NCBI GenBank assembly: GCA_003513845.1
Contig: DOTB01000015.1
Span: 1-64,000 of the forward strand
Reading direction: 5' to 3'
Length of the DNA stretch: 64,000 nucleotides
From: Candidatus Atribacteria bacterium
Lineage (GTDB): Bacteria; Atribacterota; Phoenicimicrobiia; Phoenicimicrobiales; Phoenicimicrobiaceae
Part shown: positions 52,912 to 62,701 of the stretch, piece after piece
Layout of the letters: the number at the start of each line of letters is the position of its first letter
Numbering within the stretch: position 1 is the stretch's first letter
Program-made: the position numbers and the translations under genes
Notes under the pieces: generated by a model
The model's database searches: none
Told to the model about the DNA's origin: nothing
Seen by the model: the letters and a program-made list of their open reading frames with translations, nothing else

Positions 52912-54087
52912 CTAATTTAATTGCTCTTCTAATATTTCTATTGCTTTATTCAATTGTATATCTTCTTCACCTTCCTCAGCTGCTTCTACTAATATATCTG
53001 GTTCAATTCCGATATTGTTTATGGTTCTTTCATTTGGAGTATAATATTCAGAGGTAGTAATAACTACCCCCGAACCATCAGATAAGCTAAAGACTTGTTG
53101 AACTAATCCTTTACCAAATGTTTTTTGTCCTAATAATACTCCTCTTCCTGAATCCTGAATTGCCCCCGCTACAATTTCAGAGGCACTGGCACTTCCCCCA
53201 TTAATTAGTACAATTAAAGGCCATTGAGGATATTTATTTCCTTTTGATTGTACAGAAATTTGAATTCCATTTCGGTCTTTAATATGAACAACTGGTCCTT
53301 CATTTATAAATTTACTGGCTACCTCGATTGCACTATCTAATAATCCTCCTGGATTATTACGTAAGTCGAGGATAATCCCCTGGATGTTATCATCTTTTGT
53401 AAAGTTATCTAAAACCTCTTTTAGCTCTGGTTCAGTATTTACATTGAAAGTAGTAATTCTTATGTAACCAATATTGTTGTCTCTCCCTAACACATCCTTT
53501 TTTACTGCTTTAACCTCGATAATATCCCTGATTATTGTAAACTTTAAAATTCCTTCTACACCTTCTCTTTCGATTCCCAAGATCACTTGAGTCCCTTTCT
53601 CCCCTCTTAAAACATTAACTGCTTCCTCTAATTCAATTCCCTCAGTAGATTTGCCATTTATTTCTACTATTTTATCTCCAGCCTTTATCCCTGCCCTATA
53701 GGCTGGTGTGTCCTCAATGGGAGAGATTATGGTTAATTGATCATCTTTTATTGAAATTATTATACCCAAGCCACCAAAATGTCCTAAAAACATATCTTCT
53801 TGTTCTCTCTTTAATGCCTGAGGGTCCATATATCGAGTATATGGGTCATCCAGAGCTTTAAGCATACCTTTAATAGCTCCCTGGATTATTTTGTCTAAGT
53901 CTATATCTTTCTCTACATATTCACTTCTTACCAGGTTTAAAGCTTCAATGAAAGGTTCTAAACTAATGAATAATGCTTCCTCATTATTATTACCATTCGC
54001 GCTTGTCTTATAAAACAGAAAACTTCCGACTATAGAAATTATTACTAAAATTATAATTAAAGTAATTTTTGTTTTTTTCTTTACCAA
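52912..54087 (-). CDS. ctpA: Carboxyl-terminal processing protease (S41, CtpA-like)
   Basis: A serine protease acting outside the membrane. An N-terminal anchor is at about 7-27, the PDZ domain about 100-185 (GGLGIIISIKDDQLTIISPI, DTPAYRAGIKAGDKIVEING) and the catalytic core follows. The nucleophile is in GGSASASEIVAGAIQD and the general-base Lys in LGQKTFGKGLVQQV. 391 aa. Downstream of envC by 36 bp, the order found in many Gram-positive and Gram-negative bacteria. Confidence 0.95.
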   Translation of the reverse strand: MVKKKTKITLIIILVIISIVGSFLFYKTSANGNNNEEALFISLEPFIEALNLVRSEYVEKDIDLDKIIQGAIKGMLKALDDPYTRYMDPQALKREQEDMFLGHFGGLGIIISIKDDQLTIISPIEDTPAYRAGIKAGDKIVEINGKSTEGIELEEAVNVLRGEKGTQVILGIEREGVEGILKFTIIRDIIEVKAVKKDVLGRDNNIGYIRITTFNVNTEPELKEVLDNFTKDDNIQGIILDLRNNPGGLLDSAIEVASKFINEGPVVHIKDRNGIQISVQSKGNKYPQWPLIVLINGGSASASEIVAGAIQDSGRGVLLGQKTFGKGLVQQVFSLSDGSGVVITTSEYYTPNERTINNIGIEPDILVEAAEEGEEDIQLNKAIEILEEQLN

Positions 54088-54123
54088 ATTCAGTCACCAC
54101 CAATTTCTTAAAAATATTTACAT

Positions 54124-55335
54124 CTATAACCAATTCATAGGATCTGTAGGTTTACCCTCTACTCTAACTTCAAAATGTAATCTGGGAGAAGAAACACCAC
54201 CACTTTCGCCCACTTGACCTATAATCTGACCTTTATTGACTTTATCTCCGATTTCCACCAAAATTTTAGAAAGATGAGCATATAGAGTAGTAGTCCTACC
54301 TCCGTGATCAATGATTATTATCTGCCCATACCCTTTTATGTTTCCAGTATATATTACCTCCCCGGAACCGGCAGACCGAACCACCTCTCCCAAAGGGGCG
54401 CTAACATCTATCCCGGAATTAAAGGTGTAAGTATTAAAATCAAGATTCATCTGTCTTCCAAAATTAGAGATTAATTTACCCTGAACCGGCAAGGTAAAAA
54501 TCCCCTTCTTGGGTGTTAGGGTAATCCCGGGGCTTTGTTTTTCTTTTTCTTTGAGAGTTTTTTCCTGTTCATGATATATTCTCTCAATTATATTCTTTAT
54601 TTCCGAGGAAGACTGTTCCAACTCCTCTAAAGACTTTAAATAAGCATTTTTTTGAGAATTAATTTTTTTAATTATAGATTTTTTTGCCTTAATTGAAAAT
54701 TCAATATTTTCTTTCTCTTTTTCCACTTCTTCCTTAAGCAATCTTAATATTTCTTCTCTATTTTCCAGGTCTATTTTTTTATCTTCTGTCCTTTTAATTT
54801 GTTGCAGAATATCACCTATAACCTTATTGTCCTGAGATAAAATATCTTTAAAATATCTATAACGAGTAATAAATTCAGAAAAAGTTTCACTACTTAATAG
54901 AATTGCTAGATATCCAGCTCGATTATGCTTATATGTTTCTCTTAATTTGACTTCTAAAATTTTGGTTTTCTCTTTTAGTTTTTCCTTTGCCAAAATAAAT
55001 TCATCTTCTATTTTATTTAGCTCTTTTAAAGTAAGCTCTATATCTTTCTCAATAGTTTTTAGCTCTTTTTCTGTTTCCAGTAACAATTTTTCTATTTTAT
55101 TAATGGCGTCTAAGTAACCACTTTCCTCTTTTTGTAAATTATTAATCTCATTTTTAACCCTTTCAATCTGATCTTCTATCTGTTTCAATCTTTCTTGTTC
55201 CTGTTTTATCCTTTGATTATAATCTTCGTTATTGCCATAACTATATAGAACAACAATTAGAATAATGAATAAAACTACTGATATTTTAGAAAATATTTTT
55301 GTAATCTTTTTAAAATTTAATACCTTACTACTCAC
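54124..55335 (-). CDS. envC: EnvC-like murein hydrolase activator with LytM (M23) domain
   Basis: A 403-aa exported protein with an N-terminal membrane/signal segment (about 13-32), a long coiled coil (about 35-255) and a LytM domain (about 280-400). The first zinc-ligand position of active M23 enzymes (HxGxD) reads FNSGIDVSAP, so His is replaced by Asn, while YAHLSK and LHFEVRVEG keep theirs. Such degenerate LytM domains, as in E. coli EnvC, activate amidases instead of cutting. It overlaps ftsX by 8 bp. The probable client is the AMIN amidase at 33408-34916. Confidence 0.9.
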   Translation of the reverse strand: MSSKVLNFKKITKIFSKISVVLFIILIVVLYSYGNNEDYNQRIKQEQERLKQIEDQIERVKNEINNLQKEESGYLDAINKIEKLLLETEKELKTIEKDIELTLKELNKIEDEFILAKEKLKEKTKILEVKLRETYKHNRAGYLAILLSSETFSEFITRYRYFKDILSQDNKVIGDILQQIKRTEDKKIDLENREEILRLLKEEVEKEKENIEFSIKAKKSIIKKINSQKNAYLKSLEELEQSSSEIKNIIERIYHEQEKTLKEKEKQSPGITLTPKKGIFTLPVQGKLISNFGRQMNLDFNTYTFNSGIDVSAPLGEVVRSAGSGEVIYTGNIKGYGQIIIIDHGGRTTTLYAHLSKILVEIGDKVNKGQIIGQVGESGGVSSPRLHFEVRVEGKPTDPMNWL

Positions 55336-56212
55336 TTATATATTTCCCCACTGAAAACATGCTTCCTAAAAAACCCACTAAACTCCCTAACACTATAAGT
55401 GCTAAACCTATGACCAGTAACTCTTTTTTATCCCAAACTACTGGTAAAAAGGGGGTGATTTGATGTATTTTATCTATAACCACAAAATAAAATTTATACA
55501 AAATTAATATCGATAAAATAGCTGAGATAATACCCTGTAAAAAACCTTCAAGTATAAAAGGCCATTTAATAAACCAACGAGTGGCACCAACCAGGCTCAT
55601 TATCTCTATTTCATCTCTTCTGGCATACACGGTAATTTTCATTATATTGGATATAATTAAAATTGAAGCGAAGATTAACAGTATCAAAATTGAAATTCCT
55701 ACTACTCTGAATATACTAGTAAAATTTAACAACCTCTCGACTATCCCTCGGCCATATTCGACTTCCTCTACATTTTTATATTTTTCTACTTTATGTGCAA
55801 TCTGCTCAATCATTTTAGGGTCATTTGCTTTTATTTCAAAAGAAGCTGGAAGTGGATTTTCTTCAACGATACTAAAGATATCTTTTTGACCTCCCAAATC
55901 TTTTAATAGACGCTGGAAGGCTTCCTCTTTGGATACGAATTTTGCTTCTTTTACCCCCTCTATTGAAGTAAGACTATTCTTTAAATTATCCAACTCTGCA
56001 GTAGAAATGTCATCTTTTAAGTATACTATAATCTCTAATTGAGACTCTAAATTTTTTAGAAAAAGATTGAAGTTCAAGGAAATCAATAAAAATATTCCTA
56101 TAATTATAAAAATAGTTGTAATGCTTATTACAGATGCTATACACATTAAAGTATTTCTTCTAAAACTAAGTAAAGCCTCCTTAAAATAAAATCCCATATT
56201 TTCAAATATCAT
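55328..56212 (-). CDS. ftsX: Cell division protein FtsX
   Basis: The membrane half of the FtsEX complex that relays ATP hydrolysis to cell-wall hydrolases at the septum. Four helices are visible: one at about 22-48, then three from about 170 onward. The extracellular domain (about 50-165) has IVYLKDDISTAELDNLKNSL and EYGRGIVERL. The ARRDEIEIMSLVGATRWFIK segment is the FtsX/MacB hallmark. 294 aa. Confidence 0.94.
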   Translation of the reverse strand: MIFENMGFYFKEALLSFRRNTLMCIASVISITTIFIIIGIFLLISLNFNLFLKNLESQLEIIVYLKDDISTAELDNLKNSLTSIEGVKEAKFVSKEEAFQRLLKDLGGQKDIFSIVEENPLPASFEIKANDPKMIEQIAHKVEKYKNVEEVEYGRGIVERLLNFTSIFRVVGISILILLIFASILIISNIMKITVYARRDEIEIMSLVGATRWFIKWPFILEGFLQGIISAILSILILYKFYFVVIDKIHQITPFLPVVWDKKELLVIGLALIVLGSLVGFLGSMFSVGKYISE

Positions 56213-56213
56213 C

Positions 56214-56888
56214 TCAAAATTTCCCCTTTTGTATATCTTCTACTATTCTCCCTTGTTCCAATCTAATTATTCTTTTTCTAGCCTTATCTACCATAAGTTT
56301 ATCGTGGGAAGCCATTATCACTGTAGTTCCTCTCATATTTATATGAAATAAAAGCTGCATAATTTCCCAGGAAGTGTCGGGGTCTAAATTACCAGTAGGT
56401 TCATCAGTGAGCAGTATCATCGGCTCATTGGCAATAGCTCGGGCAATACATAATTTTTGCTGTTCCCCTCCTGAAAGTAAATGAGGTTTCGTTCTTTTTT
56501 TATGTTCTAAACCTACTAAATTAAGTACTTTTTTAACTTGCTGCCTTATCTCCAAATTAGTTGCCCCTATGGCATTTAAACCAAAAGAAACATTTTCATA
56601 TACTGTTCTATTAAACAATAATTTAAAATCTTGGAAAACTATTCCTATATTACGTCTTAAATAAGGCACATACTTTGGTTTAAGTCGAGCTACATTTATG
56701 CCATCAACAATTACCTGACCTTTAGTAGGCACAATTCCTCGGTAAATCAATTTTAAAAAAGTACTTTTCCCTGCACCAGTAGGACCTACTAAAAAGACAA
56801 ATTCACCTTTCTTTATGTGTATGTTAATATCCTTTAGGGCTATTATCCTATTGGGATAGATTTTATGAACATGGAACATTCTGATCAT
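56214..56888 (-). CDS. ftsE: Cell division ATP-binding protein FtsE
   Basis: ATPase partner of FtsX. Walker A GPTGAGKS, signature LSGGEQQKLCIARAIANEP, Walker B ILLTDEPTGNLD and H-loop MASHDKLMVD. The first residues MIRMFHVHKIYPNRIIALKD are typical. 224 aa, one base before ftsX. Confidence 0.96.
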   Translation of the reverse strand: MIRMFHVHKIYPNRIIALKDINIHIKKGEFVFLVGPTGAGKSTFLKLIYRGIVPTKGQVIVDGINVARLKPKYVPYLRRNIGIVFQDFKLLFNRTVYENVSFGLNAIGATNLEIRQQVKKVLNLVGLEHKKRTKPHLLSGGEQQKLCIARAIANEPMILLTDEPTGNLDPDTSWEIMQLLFHINMRGTTVIMASHDKLMVDKARKRIIRLEQGRIVEDIQKGKF

Positions 56889-56909
56889 GTTAAATAATAA
56901 CCTCAGTAA

Positions 56910-58043
56910 TTAGATCTTTAAAATTTCAAAAACCATATCATTGTTTATTATAGCTTTTTTTTCTAAATCCTTTGCTTTTTTTGCTAATATTTTTTTTATT
57001 TTATCACTATTTTTCCAAACATATCCTACTTTTTTTCGAAATATTTTTAGAGAAAGGTCATCAAGCTCTAATAATAATTCAGTTAAATCCAAATCTTGTA
57101 CAAAATTTTTCACTTTGGGGTCATAGTTAAGAGCAATAAAGGGAATATTAACCATACTGGAAAATATGATAGAATGAAGTCTCATTCCAATCATCAAAGA
57201 TAATTGGGATACAAAAAAAAGCAATTCTTCAGGTTCGAGCCTGGCCTTTAAGATATTTGCCTGACTTTTATTTTTCATTAAAAATAATATTTCTTCACTA
57301 ATATGTAAATCTTCATTAAATTTAAAAGGTAAAAAAATAATTTTTACTTTGTAGTTTTCTATTATATCATCAGCTAATCGCGAAACTATTCTCTTTAAAT
57401 CTGTTCTATTGCCTTTATATTCTCTGATAGAAATTCCAACTAAAGGATAATTATTTGATTTTGTTAATTCCAAAATATCAGGAAAATTTTTTATGATATG
57501 GTCAATGTTCTTTTTCTTTAATAAAAAGCAAGGGTCAGAACTTACATATATTGCTGGCTTTAAAACCCCCATACTTTTTAATAATTCTTTTGAAGGATTA
57601 TCTCTTACAGTAATTATATCAATTTTATTTAGAATCCACTTTGTCAAGAGTTTGTTAAGTTTTTTATTAATTGGCCCGATACCCTGGGCATAAATCATAA
57701 CCGGCACTCTAAATAGTATTGCCCCTAATATCAATCCCAGATAATACAGAATGCTCCATCCCCTTCCAGTCGAATCCTGTAATAATCCTCCACCACCACT
57801 AATAAAAAGATTGGTGTCTCTAAAACAGTTTAAAATACTAATTAGATGCATTCGATTTATAGCTTTCACCTGATAAGATTGGGAAGTTTGTAAAGGGTTC
57901 TGGGAAAGAACTACTATTTTTACTCGCGGTAATTTTTCTTTAAAGACTCTAACCATAGATTTGAGAATAGCTTCGTCACCAGTATTATTAAAACCATAAT
58001 AACCGGAAATCATTATCTTCACTATGGTTTTAGACTTTTTCAT
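56910..58043 (-). CDS. csaB: Polysaccharide pyruvyl transferase (CsaB)
   Basis: Adds pyruvyl groups to secondary cell-wall polysaccharide, which anchors SLH-domain S-layer proteins in Bacillus and Thermus. The 377-aa protein has KIMISGYYGFNNTGDEAILK, FISGGGGLLQDSTGRGWSIL, YAQGIGPINKKLNK and RLHSIIFSSMVNIPFIALNY, all diagnostic. It suggests an S-layer attached via SLH domains. It abuts the DUF5693-type gene (2 bp). Confidence 0.94.
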   Translation of the reverse strand: MKKSKTIVKIMISGYYGFNNTGDEAILKSMVRVFKEKLPRVKIVVLSQNPLQTSQSYQVKAINRMHLISILNCFRDTNLFISGGGGLLQDSTGRGWSILYYLGLILGAILFRVPVMIYAQGIGPINKKLNKLLTKWILNKIDIITVRDNPSKELLKSMGVLKPAIYVSSDPCFLLKKKNIDHIIKNFPDILELTKSNNYPLVGISIREYKGNRTDLKRIVSRLADDIIENYKVKIIFLPFKFNEDLHISEEILFLMKNKSQANILKARLEPEELLFFVSQLSLMIGMRLHSIIFSSMVNIPFIALNYDPKVKNFVQDLDLTELLLELDDLSLKIFRKKVGYVWKNSDKIKKILAKKAKDLEKKAIINNDMVFEILKI

Positions 58044-58045
58044 AA

Positions 58046-60049
58046 TTAATTCTTTTTCCTAAATATTTTTACCAGATAATAAAATATAATAATTATTATC
58101 AATCCCAGCATCAAGCCTAACCATACTCCGTTAAAAGTTCGTAGCATCGAAAATAAAAAGGGAGTATGAATATGGCAGAATGTATTAATTAAAGTAACTG
58201 GACCAACAGTCCCGATTATGATTATAGGGATTTTAAATTCCTTGACCTTTAAAAAATTCATACTCATTGCCAGAAATAGAGCTGGATATCCAATTAAAAA
58301 TTCTTTGTTTCGAGGTCGTGCAATCAAAGTTTTCTCCAAAAAGATTCTTATCTTCTCCTCAATACTTAAAACAGGAAGAAAAGAGAAATTGCCTGAACGA
58401 GAGATATAAATTACCAAAAATACCGCAAAGAATATCATTATAATTACGTGCTCAATCAAAAGGGGTTTCTTTATATTTTCCAGAATCATTAATTTACCTC
58501 TATTCACTTTTAACCACATTATAGCCAGGACTAAAAGAAGAGGAATAATATAGGATATCTTTATTCCGCTGAATTGCTCTATGCCTAACATAAATTTACT
58601 ATTGCTTAATAAAGCTGCTATTAACAGACCACCGGATAAGGTGATTAAAATTATCCTTAAAAACCCAATTAAAACTTCTTTTATCATCAGAATAAAATTG
58701 GAATTATTTTTAGAAATTTTGTCAATATTTTTCGAATTATCATTAGATATTTTCCCCAAAAAATATTTTTCATTACCAATAATAGCCAAAGTAGGAAATA
58801 TTAGAGCGGTTAATAAGGCCATTATTTTTATTAAAAATATTTCTCGATTAAAAAAGAGAAGAAGAAAAGAAAATAAGATTCCCAAAAATAAAAGAGAATA
58901 TTCTTGATACTTTTTTAAGTTAAAAACATCTTTCAACAGGATTATTCCCCCAGAAATGACTCCCAGGATTAATAAAAGGATAAAAATTTTAGGTTTTTGG
59001 AAATACACAGGAGGGAGACTTGCTTTTCCAGTAGTAAAACCACCTGCATTTAAATCTTTTCTTACGGTCTCAATATAAGATAAATTCTCTTCTATAAGAT
59101 CGGGGATGGTCTTCTTCATAAAAGGTTTAACATAAAAGATTCTAACATTTCTTTCTTTAGCCGACCTAATCCATCTGTCTATGGCTTTCTGTTTAGGAAT
59201 AATCTCCATTTCTTCTTTGGTTATACTATGAACCCTGATTGCTAATTCGCTGGCTGATTGAGCAACTACCTCAATCCCTTTCTGTCCAGCAAATTCTATA
59301 ATTCCGAAGGGATATTCCTTTTTCTTTAAAAGTTCTGCAGTATAAATTAAATTTTCTTTTGAAGGATAACCTAAAACTTCTTCACCTTCAAAAATTATTC
59401 CTGAAATATTTCCAGCCTTGTCAATTTCTCTAAACTTAAAATCTATATTTTCATTATTCATTTTAAGTAAATTTTTAGGGCGCAAAATGATCTGAAATCC
59501 CGAATTTCTTACTAATTCAATATCTTCTTTAGAAAATCCTAAACCTAAATCAGCAAGCTTTTCCTCGCTCCCCTTCACTTTTAAACCTGTATAAGGAAGA
59601 AAACCAAGGTCCCTTACTAAATCTTCACCCAATTGCCTTTGTAAATTTTCCTTTATACGAAGGTAATCATTTTTATTGTTGAATATAATATAAGATTCTC
59701 CCGTTGAAGGCTGAAATTTTTTAAATGGATCAATAGATTTTAAGAAGAAATTCAATTTGTTGAACTCTTTATCAGAAAAATAAATTATCCTTCCAGATAA
59801 GTTTAGACTTTCCAGAGTATCTTCATGTATGGCTATAGAATTAATCCCGGAATCTTTTATTTTAGCCAGCAGTTCAATTTCATCATAGCCTTCCTGGTAA
59901 CATAATTCTCGTAATTCATTTAGACTCATAACTAACTCTACTTGTGTAAAATCGCTTTCCAATTTAGAACGATGGTAAATTATAATCCCTGCGATCACTA
60001 AAGCCACAATAATAAAAATAATTAAAATTGGATAAGATTTTTTTGGCAT
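58046..60049 (-). CDS. DUF5693-family large membrane protein
   Basis: A 667-aa protein with one N-terminal helix (about 7-25), a soluble domain to about 345 and a C-terminal half with about nine helices (from 352). The soluble part has ELRELCYQEGYDEIELLAKI, SINSIAIHEDTLESL-like sequence, RIFYVKPFM and a beta/alpha pattern reminiscent of a TIM-barrel hydrolase; the membrane part ends FNGVWLGLMLGLIII. This domain order is known next to csaB in many bacteria, but the function is unknown. A role in cell-surface polysaccharide is inferred from the neighbour only. Confidence 0.8.
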   Translation of the reverse strand: MPKKSYPILIIFIIVALVIAGIIIYHRSKLESDFTQVELVMSLNELRELCYQEGYDEIELLAKIKDSGINSIAIHEDTLESLNLSGRIIYFSDKEFNKLNFFLKSIDPFKKFQPSTGESYIIFNNKNDYLRIKENLQRQLGEDLVRDLGFLPYTGLKVKGSEEKLADLGLGFSKEDIELVRNSGFQIILRPKNLLKMNNENIDFKFREIDKAGNISGIIFEGEEVLGYPSKENLIYTAELLKKKEYPFGIIEFAGQKGIEVVAQSASELAIRVHSITKEEMEIIPKQKAIDRWIRSAKERNVRIFYVKPFMKKTIPDLIEENLSYIETVRKDLNAGGFTTGKASLPPVYFQKPKIFILLLILGVISGGIILLKDVFNLKKYQEYSLLFLGILFSFLLLFFNREIFLIKIMALLTALIFPTLAIIGNEKYFLGKISNDNSKNIDKISKNNSNFILMIKEVLIGFLRIILITLSGGLLIAALLSNSKFMLGIEQFSGIKISYIIPLLLVLAIMWLKVNRGKLMILENIKKPLLIEHVIIMIFFAVFLVIYISRSGNFSFLPVLSIEEKIRIFLEKTLIARPRNKEFLIGYPALFLAMSMNFLKVKEFKIPIIIIGTVGPVTLINTFCHIHTPFLFSMLRTFNGVWLGLMLGLIIIIIFYYLVKIFRKKN

Positions 60050-60369
60050 TATAATAGCATTTCCTTTTCTTTAAAGAGTAAATTCTAATAAACTTAAGAT
60101 ATTTTAGCATATATATAACTAGAAGTAAAAAATCAATTGGTAAATTTTTAAATTTACCAATTGATTAGTCGTTAGTGAATAGTGAAAAGTAGTTAGTATA
60201 AATACAAATTGCAAATTAATATAATTAACTAGTAAATTATGCAATGTTTATATATGATAAATAATCTGTTCTTGCAAACTTAAAAATATAAACTCATTAC
60301 TCATTACACATATTATTTATTACGGTATTTCTATATGCTCTACGCTAAAATACGAGATACAAGTTAGTT
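60050..60369. other. Gap containing a terminator and repeat words
   Basis: Holds the hairpin at 60127-60166, a family C word at 60166-60200 and family D words at 60340-60362. No coding signal. Confidence 0.6.
60127..60166 (-). terminator. Terminator of the decarboxylase operon
   Basis: AATCAATTGGTAAATT and its exact complement (16 bp) flank a 4-nt loop, with TTTTTTACTT on the minus strand. It lies about 200 nt after the beta-subunit stop. Confidence 0.75.
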
Positions 60370-61488
60370 TTATTGCAATAAAGTCAACATCACTCCTGCA
60401 GCAACTGCAGTCCCTATTACCCCAGCTACATTTGGCCCCATTGCATGCATTAATAAAAAGTTTCTTGGATTAGCTTCCTGACCAACCTTCTGGGCTACTC
60501 TTGCTGCCATTGGTACAGCAGAGACCCCAGCTGCTCCAATTAAGGGATTAATATTTCCACCAGTAATTTTATTTAATAACTTCCCAAACAAAACTCCCCC
60601 TGCAGTCCCAAATGCAAAGGCAATCAAGCCCAGGATTACTATTTTAATAGTACTAAAAGTTAAAAAATATTCAGCTTGCATAGTTGCCCCTACACAAGTT
60701 GCCAAAAAAATAGTAACAATATTTATTAATTCATTTTGGGCAGTTTTAGATAATCTATCTACTACTAAGCTCTCTCTGAATAAATTTCCTAACATTAACA
60801 TCCCGATAATAGGAACTGATGCAGGTAATAAAAGGCCAATTAAAATAGTGGAAATTATAGGAAAGATTATTCTCTCACTTCGAGATACAGGTCTAAGTTG
60901 TTTCATCACAATCTTTCTTTCCTCCGGGGAAGTCAATAGTTTCATTATGGGAGGTTGAATTATAGGAACCAAGGACATATAAGAGTATGCAGCCACCGCA
61001 ATTGCTCCTAATAATTGTGGAGCCATCTTAACGGTAAGATAAATCGCTGTGGGTCCATCTGCCCCACCAATAATTCCTATAGAAGCTGCTTCGTAAATAT
61101 TAAACCCTAAAAGCACAGCTCCGATTAAAGCTATAAAGACCCCTACTTGAGCAGCTGCCCCTAAAAGAAAGGTTATCGGATTAGCTAATAAGGGACCAAA
61201 ATCAGTCATTGCCCCTATGCCCATAAAGATTAGACAGGGGAATATTTCATGTCTTATTCCAAAAGAAATAAAATATAAAAGACCTCCCTCTTCCATTATT
61301 CCAGTTAAAGGTAAATTTACTAATACTGCTCCAAAACCAATGGGTAGAAGTAGTAAAGGTTCACATTTCTTTACTATAGCAAAATATAATAATACTCCTC
61401 CCACAATGATCATTATTACATTGCCTCTGCTGAGTTCATTAAATCCTGAAAGACTAAACAAAGAAAGGACTTTCATTAGAAGATCCAT
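60370..61488 (-). CDS. Na+-translocating decarboxylase, beta subunit (OadB/MmdB/GcdB)
   Basis: The membrane subunit that couples decarboxylation of a carboxybiotin to Na+ export. 372 aa with about nine to ten helices. It carries the family blocks [46 protein letters not shown] and the C-terminal [33 protein letters not shown]. The Asp in GADGPT corresponds to the ion-binding Asp of the family. With the adjacent subunits this is most likely methylmalonyl-CoA decarboxylase. Confidence 0.94.
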   Translation of the reverse strand: MDLLMKVLSLFSLSGFNELSRGNVIMIIVGGVLLYFAIVKKCEPLLLLPIGFGAVLVNLPLTGIMEEGGLLYFISFGIRHEIFPCLIFMGIGAMTDFGPLLANPITFLLGAAAQVGVFIALIGAVLLGFNIYEAASIGIIGGADGPTAIYLTVKMAPQLLGAIAVAAYSYMSLVPIIQPPIMKLLTSPEERKIVMKQLRPVSRSERIIFPIISTILIGLLLPASVPIIGMLMLGNLFRESLVVDRLSKTAQNELINIVTIFLATCVGATMQAEYFLTFSTIKIVILGLIAFAFGTAGGVLFGKLLNKITGGNINPLIGAAGVSAVPMAARVAQKVGQEANPRNFLLMHAMGPNVAGVIGTAVAAGVMLTLLQ

Positions 61489-61507
61489 TTAAATTCTCCT
61501 TTCTATT

Positions 61508-61921
61508 TTATCCTATCACCATTAAAACATCACCGGTATCTACCATATCATTTACTGCTGCATTTATCTTTTTAATACTACCAGAGGTATTAGCCACAAT
61601 TTCGTTTTCCATCTTCATAGCTTCTAAAATTAATAAAGTATCTCCTTCTTTTACACTATCTCCCTCAGCAACCTTTAACTGAAGAATTTTACCAGGCATT
61701 GGAGCTACCACTTCTTCTCCAGCAATTGCTGTTGTCGGCGCCTTAGATGTTGCCGGGCTATTGGGAACCTTTGCCGATTTTGGTTTCGTTACTTCTTCTT
61801 GTACTTTTGTCACTACTGGTTGAGGAGCGGAAACAATCCCTCCTGATGTTTTATTTTCACTTACTTCTTCTACCTCTACCTCGTATATCTTTCCTTCAAC
61901 TTTAATTTTAAATTTTCTCAT
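61508..61921 (-). CDS. Biotin carrier subunit of the Na+-pumping decarboxylase
   Basis: A 137-aa biotinyl protein. Residues 1-25 match the carrier N-terminus ([20 protein letters not shown]), residues 35-65 form a Pro/Ala/Thr-rich linker and the C-terminal domain has the biotinylation motif EAMKMENEI, with the modified Lys. It shuttles CO2 from the carboxyltransferase to the membrane subunit. It lies 19 bp before the beta-subunit gene. Confidence 0.93.
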   Translation of the reverse strand: MRKFKIKVEGKIYEVEVEEVSENKTSGGIVSAPQPVVTKVQEEVTKPKSAKVPNSPATSKAPTTAIAGEEVVAPMPGKILQLKVAEGDSVKEGDTLLILEAMKMENEIVANTSGSIKKINAAVNDMVDTGDVLMVIG

Positions 61922-61943
61922 TTTTTATAGTCCTCCTCTTACT

Positions 61944-62405
61944 TCAATATTTAATATTTTTTCCTAACATTAATTCTTGTCTCCCCATCGCAGTCCAGGG
62001 ATTTATTGTAGACGGTTCATATTTTCTTATACTTAGTATTTTAAATTCCCTTCTTGGTCTTTCTAAATACGAAGCCACGGCGGCAGTGATTACTGCCACT
62101 AATTTACCTTCGATTTCTTCTTCTCTTATTATCCTGGAAGGACTTTCTGCTGGAGGGACAACCTTAACTTCTTCAACTTTGGGCGTTTTTTCTTTAACTT
62201 TAGTTTTAATTTTAACGGCATTTTTTAACAATACCATAACCAAAGCTAAACCACTCAGAACTGCAAATACTAAAACCATATCTATAATAGCTAATTGTAC
62301 AGCTCCGCTTATTTCTTCAAACATATTTATTCTTTCCTCCTTCATATTATAGTCGTTAGTCGTTTGTGAATAGTATATAGTTAAAAGCAAAAAAGCTAAA
62401 ATCAT
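61944..62405 (-). CDS. OadG-like delta/gamma subunit of the decarboxylase
   Basis: A small single-span subunit. The helix is VQLAIIDMVLVFAVLSGLAL, followed by a charged linker and a C-terminal block SRIIREEEIEGKLVAVITAA. Another family feature is the PRREFKILSIRKYEPSTINP end. The natural start is probably MFEEISGAVQ (residue 28, near 62324, with AGGAGGAAAGAATA upstream), because the first 27 residues of the longer frame look like translated upstream sequence. It assembles and stabilises the pump. Confidence 0.82.
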   Translation of the reverse strand: MILAFLLLTIYYSQTTNDYNMKEERINMFEEISGAVQLAIIDMVLVFAVLSGLALVMVLLKNAVKIKTKVKEKTPKVEEVKVVPPAESPSRIIREEEIEGKLVAVITAAVASYLERPRREFKILSIRKYEPSTINPWTAMGRQELMLGKNIKY

Positions 62406-62441
62406 AATTTAAAACTAAAAAACTTTCTTTGCATTGTTTGT

Positions 62442-62516
62442 TGTAGGGGTCGAATTTATTCGACCCGAATTATTTCGGTAATTTTTCTTACGGGCTTGAT
62501 AAATCAAGCCCTTACT
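62442..62516. repeat. Family A palindromic repeat, copy 5
   Basis: GTAGGGGTCGAATTTATTCG with ACCCG, then ACGGGCTTGATAAATCAAGC with CCTTAC. This is the best-preserved copy; its outer ends GTAGGGG and CCCTTAC are nearly inverted to each other. Confidence 0.75.
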
Positions 62517-62536
62517 TCTGTTATTTCCGCATCTTT

Positions 62537-62616
62537 ATGTCATTCCCGCGGAAACGGGAATCTATTCTTCTTCTTTCCCCGGTATTTGTGGGCACGATTC
62601 ATCGTGCCCCTACATT
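62537..62616. repeat. ATTCCCG repeat and single-hairpin family B copy
   Basis: ATTCCCGCGGAAACGGGAAT at 62541-62560 is a short hairpin of a type common in bacterial intergenic DNA. GGGCACGATTCATCGTGCCC at 62590-62609 is one hairpin of family B. Neither is coding. Confidence 0.6.
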
Positions 62617-62701
62617 ATATACATCTCGTTATAATCTTAATTTTATATTTATTTTTTTCTTTTTCTTGCTATTTACTAACGACTATTTACTATTCACTAA
62701 T

